From Peptostreptococcaceae bacterium oral taxon 113 str. W5053 (GTDB lineage: Bacteria > Bacillota > Clostridia > Tissierellales > Peptoniphilaceae), in contig KI259832.1 in the NCBI GenBank assembly GCA_000467935.1, forward strand, positions 1 to 7,448: a stretch of 7,448 nucleotides of DNA. The letters are read 5' to 3'. Made by a program: the position numbers and the translations under genes. This document shows, in pieces, positions 5,858 to 7,448 of the stretch; positions within the stretch are counted from its first letter, which is position 1, and each line of letters opens with the position of its first letter. The notes beneath the pieces were generated by a model. The model saw only the letters and a program-made list of their open reading frames with translations. It was not told the DNA's origin and ran no database searches.

Positions 5858-6988
5858 TTGGAAGAAAAAATTATTACTATTCGTAGAGAATTACACCAAA
5901 TTCCGGAAATCGGATGGAATTTACCTAAAACATCCGCCTATATTGAAAAATCTTTAAAAGAAATGAATCTTTCCTATCGGAAAATTCAAAGCACCGGATT
6001 TATTATTTGTTTAAAAAGTCAAAACAAAGATGCAAAAACAATTATCTTTCGTACGGATATGGATGCTTTAAATGTTACGGAGGAATATCCCTCTGAGTAT
6101 ATGTCTACCCATCCCGGGAAAATGCATGCTTGCGGACATGATGGGCATATGGCTATGATGTTAAGTTTTCTGGAGAGCATTAAAGAAAAAGAATTACCCT
6201 GCCACGTTGTGGTTCTTTTTCAGCCGGCAGAAGAAAATATGATTGGAGCAAAAGTCTTTTTGGATGAACCGGAATTGAAAGGAGCACTGGCTATTTTTGC
6301 CATCCATCTGTGGACTCCTATTGACAGTGGAAAAGTCTGCCTTGGGGAAGGGCCTCGTATGAGTTCCGCCGATAATTTTGAAATTCGTTTTCAGGGACAA
6401 AGTTCTCATGGCGGGGAACCCCATTGTGGAACGGATTGTCTTGTGGCCGCTTGTTCCTTTGTGCATTCTGTACAAAGCATTATAAGCAGACGCGTTGATC
6501 CGAATGATAAAGCGGTTATCACAGTCGGTTCCATTCACGGTGGAACAGCTCATAATATTTTAGCTACTCACGTGGATTTAACAGGAACTGTTCGTACTTC
6601 TCGTCCTGAACTACGCAAGCAAATTCCGGTTTGGATGAAAAAAATGTGCCATTCTATAGCAAGTGCTTATGAAGTGCAAGGTGAAATGAAATGGATTGAA
6701 GGCACTCCAACTACAATCAATCATCCCTTAGCCTCAAGTATGGCTGAACAAGCTGCAAAAAAAATCATGGGAGAAAATGCAATTATCGATTTTCCAACTA
6801 CAGGAGCCGGAGAAGATTTCGCTTTATATATGGAGCATATCCCCGGATGTATGATTCTTCTGGGCGCTAAAACCGAAGAATATTATCCTCATCATCATCC
6901 TCGTTTTAACATTAATGAAGAAGTATTAAAGACAGGTTCTTCTTTGATGGAGCAAATTGTTATGGATATGAACACAAAAAAAGATTGA
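5858..6988 (+). CDS. M20D-family amidohydrolase / N-acyl-amino-acid deacylase (AbgB/HipO-like)
   Basis: This 376-residue cytosolic metallo-hydrolase cleaves N-acyl or related amide bonds of amino acids, as in hippurate hydrolase, IAA-amino acid hydrolase and AbgB-type enzymes. Visible landmarks: RRELHQIPEIGW at the N-terminus (9-20); FRTDMDAL (64-71); MHACGHDGHMAM (89-100) with the ligands Cys92 and His94; FQPAEEN (121-127) with the Glu125/Glu126 pair; AIHLW (148-152) with ligand His150; the dimerization (lid) domain from about DNFEIRFQGQSSHGG (172-186) through GTAHNILATHVDLTGTVRTS (229-248); TGAGEDFALYM (315-325); and the final His ligand in HHHPRFN (345-351). The length is normal. The start is TTG 5858, chosen because GGAGGA (5847-5852) lies at good spacing and LHQIPE sits where family N-termini usually have it. 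It is the last gene of the operon, 50 bases after the symporter, and ends inside a terminator arm. Confidence 0.93.
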   Translation: MEEKIITIRRELHQIPEIGWNLPKTSAYIEKSLKEMNLSYRKIQSTGFIICLKSQNKDAKTIIFRTDMDALNVTEEYPSEYMSTHPGKMHACGHDGHMAMMLSFLESIKEKELPCHVVVLFQPAEENMIGAKVFLDEPELKGALAIFAIHLWTPIDSGKVCLGEGPRMSSADNFEIRFQGQSSHGGEPHCGTDCLVAACSFVHSVQSIISRRVDPNDKAVITVGSIHGGTAHNILATHVDLTGTVRTSRPELRKQIPVWMKKMCHSIASAYEVQGEMKWIEGTPTTINHPLASSMAEQAAKKIMGENAIIDFPTTGAGEDFALYMEHIPGCMILLGAKTEEYYPHHHPRFNINEEVLKTGSSLMEQIVMDMNTKKD

Positions 6989-7009
6989 GATTTTTCTCAA
7001 TCTTTTTTT
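6976..7009. terminator. Bidirectional Rho-independent terminator shared by convergent genes
   Basis: AGATTGAG (6982-6989) pairs perfectly with CTCAATCT (6996-7003) across a 6-base loop. An A-run (6976-6982) precedes it and a T-run (7003-7009) follows, extending the stem and providing a U-tract in both directions. It ends the operon on the plus strand and the TmcAL gene on the minus strand. The stop codons of both genes (TGA 6986-6988 and the minus-strand TGA at 6999-6997) lie in opposite arms. Confidence 0.92.
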
Positions 7010-7448
7010 ATCCATGGTGTTTCAGAAAATATTTTTGAAGGATGAAACTGATTTGTTACTAAACTTAGAAAAACTTCCGCTTGAATCATGGATTGAATAA
7101 CAGGGTAATGTTGGAGAGAAGATAATATTTTTCCATTTACAGGATACAGAACCTCTGTTTTAGAGATCGTCTTGAGAATACTTTGTCCTGTAGAAGTCAT
7201 TGCCAGAGGACGAAGAACAGGCAGGTGATTTTCTTGATTGACAATAGATTCAATTTCAATTAACAGGGACAATATATATCTTTTAATTCTTGATTTTGTA
7301 TATCGTTTATTTGTACACGAATTAATCCAATAATCTATGGACTCGTCACGATTCTTTTTTAGTAGATTATTCATTCCATTTTCGTAATGGAGAATATTTT
7401 TATTTTCTGCGTTGAAGGATAATTTATAAGTTAACAAATCATTGAGCT
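6997..7448 (-). CDS. tmcAL: TmcAL, tRNA-Met cytidine acetate ligase, C-terminal part (start beyond right edge)
   Basis: This is the final 149 or so residues of a minus-strand gene whose 5' end lies outside the window; a TTG at 7437 is internal, since the frame is open to the edge (LNDLLTYKLSF). TmcAL uses ATP and acetate to make N4-acetylcytidine at the wobble base of elongator tRNA-Met, in the cytoplasm of many Bacillota. The C-terminal tRNA-binding region is recognised by HYENGMNNLLKK (family 'EGLENRI'), followed by the ESIDYWINSCTNKRYTKSRI block (family 'KRYTxxRIxRLLL'). IKRYILSLLIEI and PVLRPLAMTSTGQSILKTI (family 'RVLGFNxxGRELL') come next, and KTEVLYPVNG and SMIQAEVFLSLV also fit. Divergence from the family consensus is considerable (for instance ENGMNN for EGLENR), so the identification rests on the ordered pattern. 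It ends in the shared terminator, convergent with the M20 gene. Confidence 0.78.
   Translation of the reverse strand, partial: LNDLLTYKLSFNAENKNILHYENGMNNLLKKNRDESIDYWINSCTNKRYTKSRIKRYILSLLIEIESIVNQENHLPVLRPLAMTSTGQSILKTISKTEVLYPVNGKILSSLQHYPVIQSMIQAEVFLSLVTNQFHPSKIFSETPWIKKD

Noticed and set aside
6194..6553. A 119-codon minus-strand open frame.
   Set aside because: It lies fully antisense to the M20D gene and has no recognisable domain.
1..7448. A CRISPR array, tRNA or rRNA gene, toxin-antitoxin pair or phage defence system.
   Set aside because: No spaced direct repeats, no tRNA-like cloverleaf ends, and no genes of those families were found on either strand.

Overview
The window looks like chromosomal DNA of a low-GC, Gram-positive-type anaerobe (Bacillota, perhaps a peptide or amino-acid fermenter). 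The reasons are AT-rich third codon positions, strong AAGGAGG ribosome sites, use of TTG and GTG starts, and a TmcAL-type gene, a family typical of Bacillota. The species cannot be named from this sequence.

Left part (1-2530): a zone of rearrangement. The first 60 bases, read on the minus strand, encode the N-terminal nucleotidyltransferase signature of a TmcAL-like protein (IAEYNPFHSGHAYHI) that runs off the left edge and has no usual start codon. Next comes about 320 bases of untranslated, hairpin-rich DNA that resembles the 5' part (domain I) of a group II intron; this call is tentative. It runs straight into an M42-family metallo-aminopeptidase gene that lacks its first 20-30 codons. That gene is split again by a heavily decayed IS30-family insertion sequence of about 1086 bp. 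Removing the IS restores the M42 reading frame exactly and recreates a perfect 12-bp palindromic target, CTTGAATTCAAG, with AATT duplicated at both ends.

Centre and right (2574-6988): four intact, closely packed plus-strand genes form a likely operon. They encode a YtcJ-like amidohydrolase, a 75-residue DUF3311 membrane protein, a sodium:solute symporter (SSS family) and an M20D amidohydrolase/N-acyl-amino-acid deacylase. With the broken M42 peptidase upstream, this reads as a nutrient module: the symporter with its small partner imports an organic, probably amide-containing, solute, and the cytosolic hydrolases cleave it. The substrate is inferred, not shown.

Right end (6976-7448): a bidirectional Rho-independent terminator, whose two arms contain the stop codons of both flanking genes, separates the operon from a convergent minus-strand gene. 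That gene encodes the C-terminal part of TmcAL (tRNA-Met cytidine acetate ligase), and its start lies beyond the right edge.

No clearly new system is visible. The most notable points are the clean reconstruction of the IS30 target, the decay of the IS next to a still-open M42 frame, the intron-like RNA joined to the peptidase, and the two tmcAL ends in the same orientation at the two window edges.
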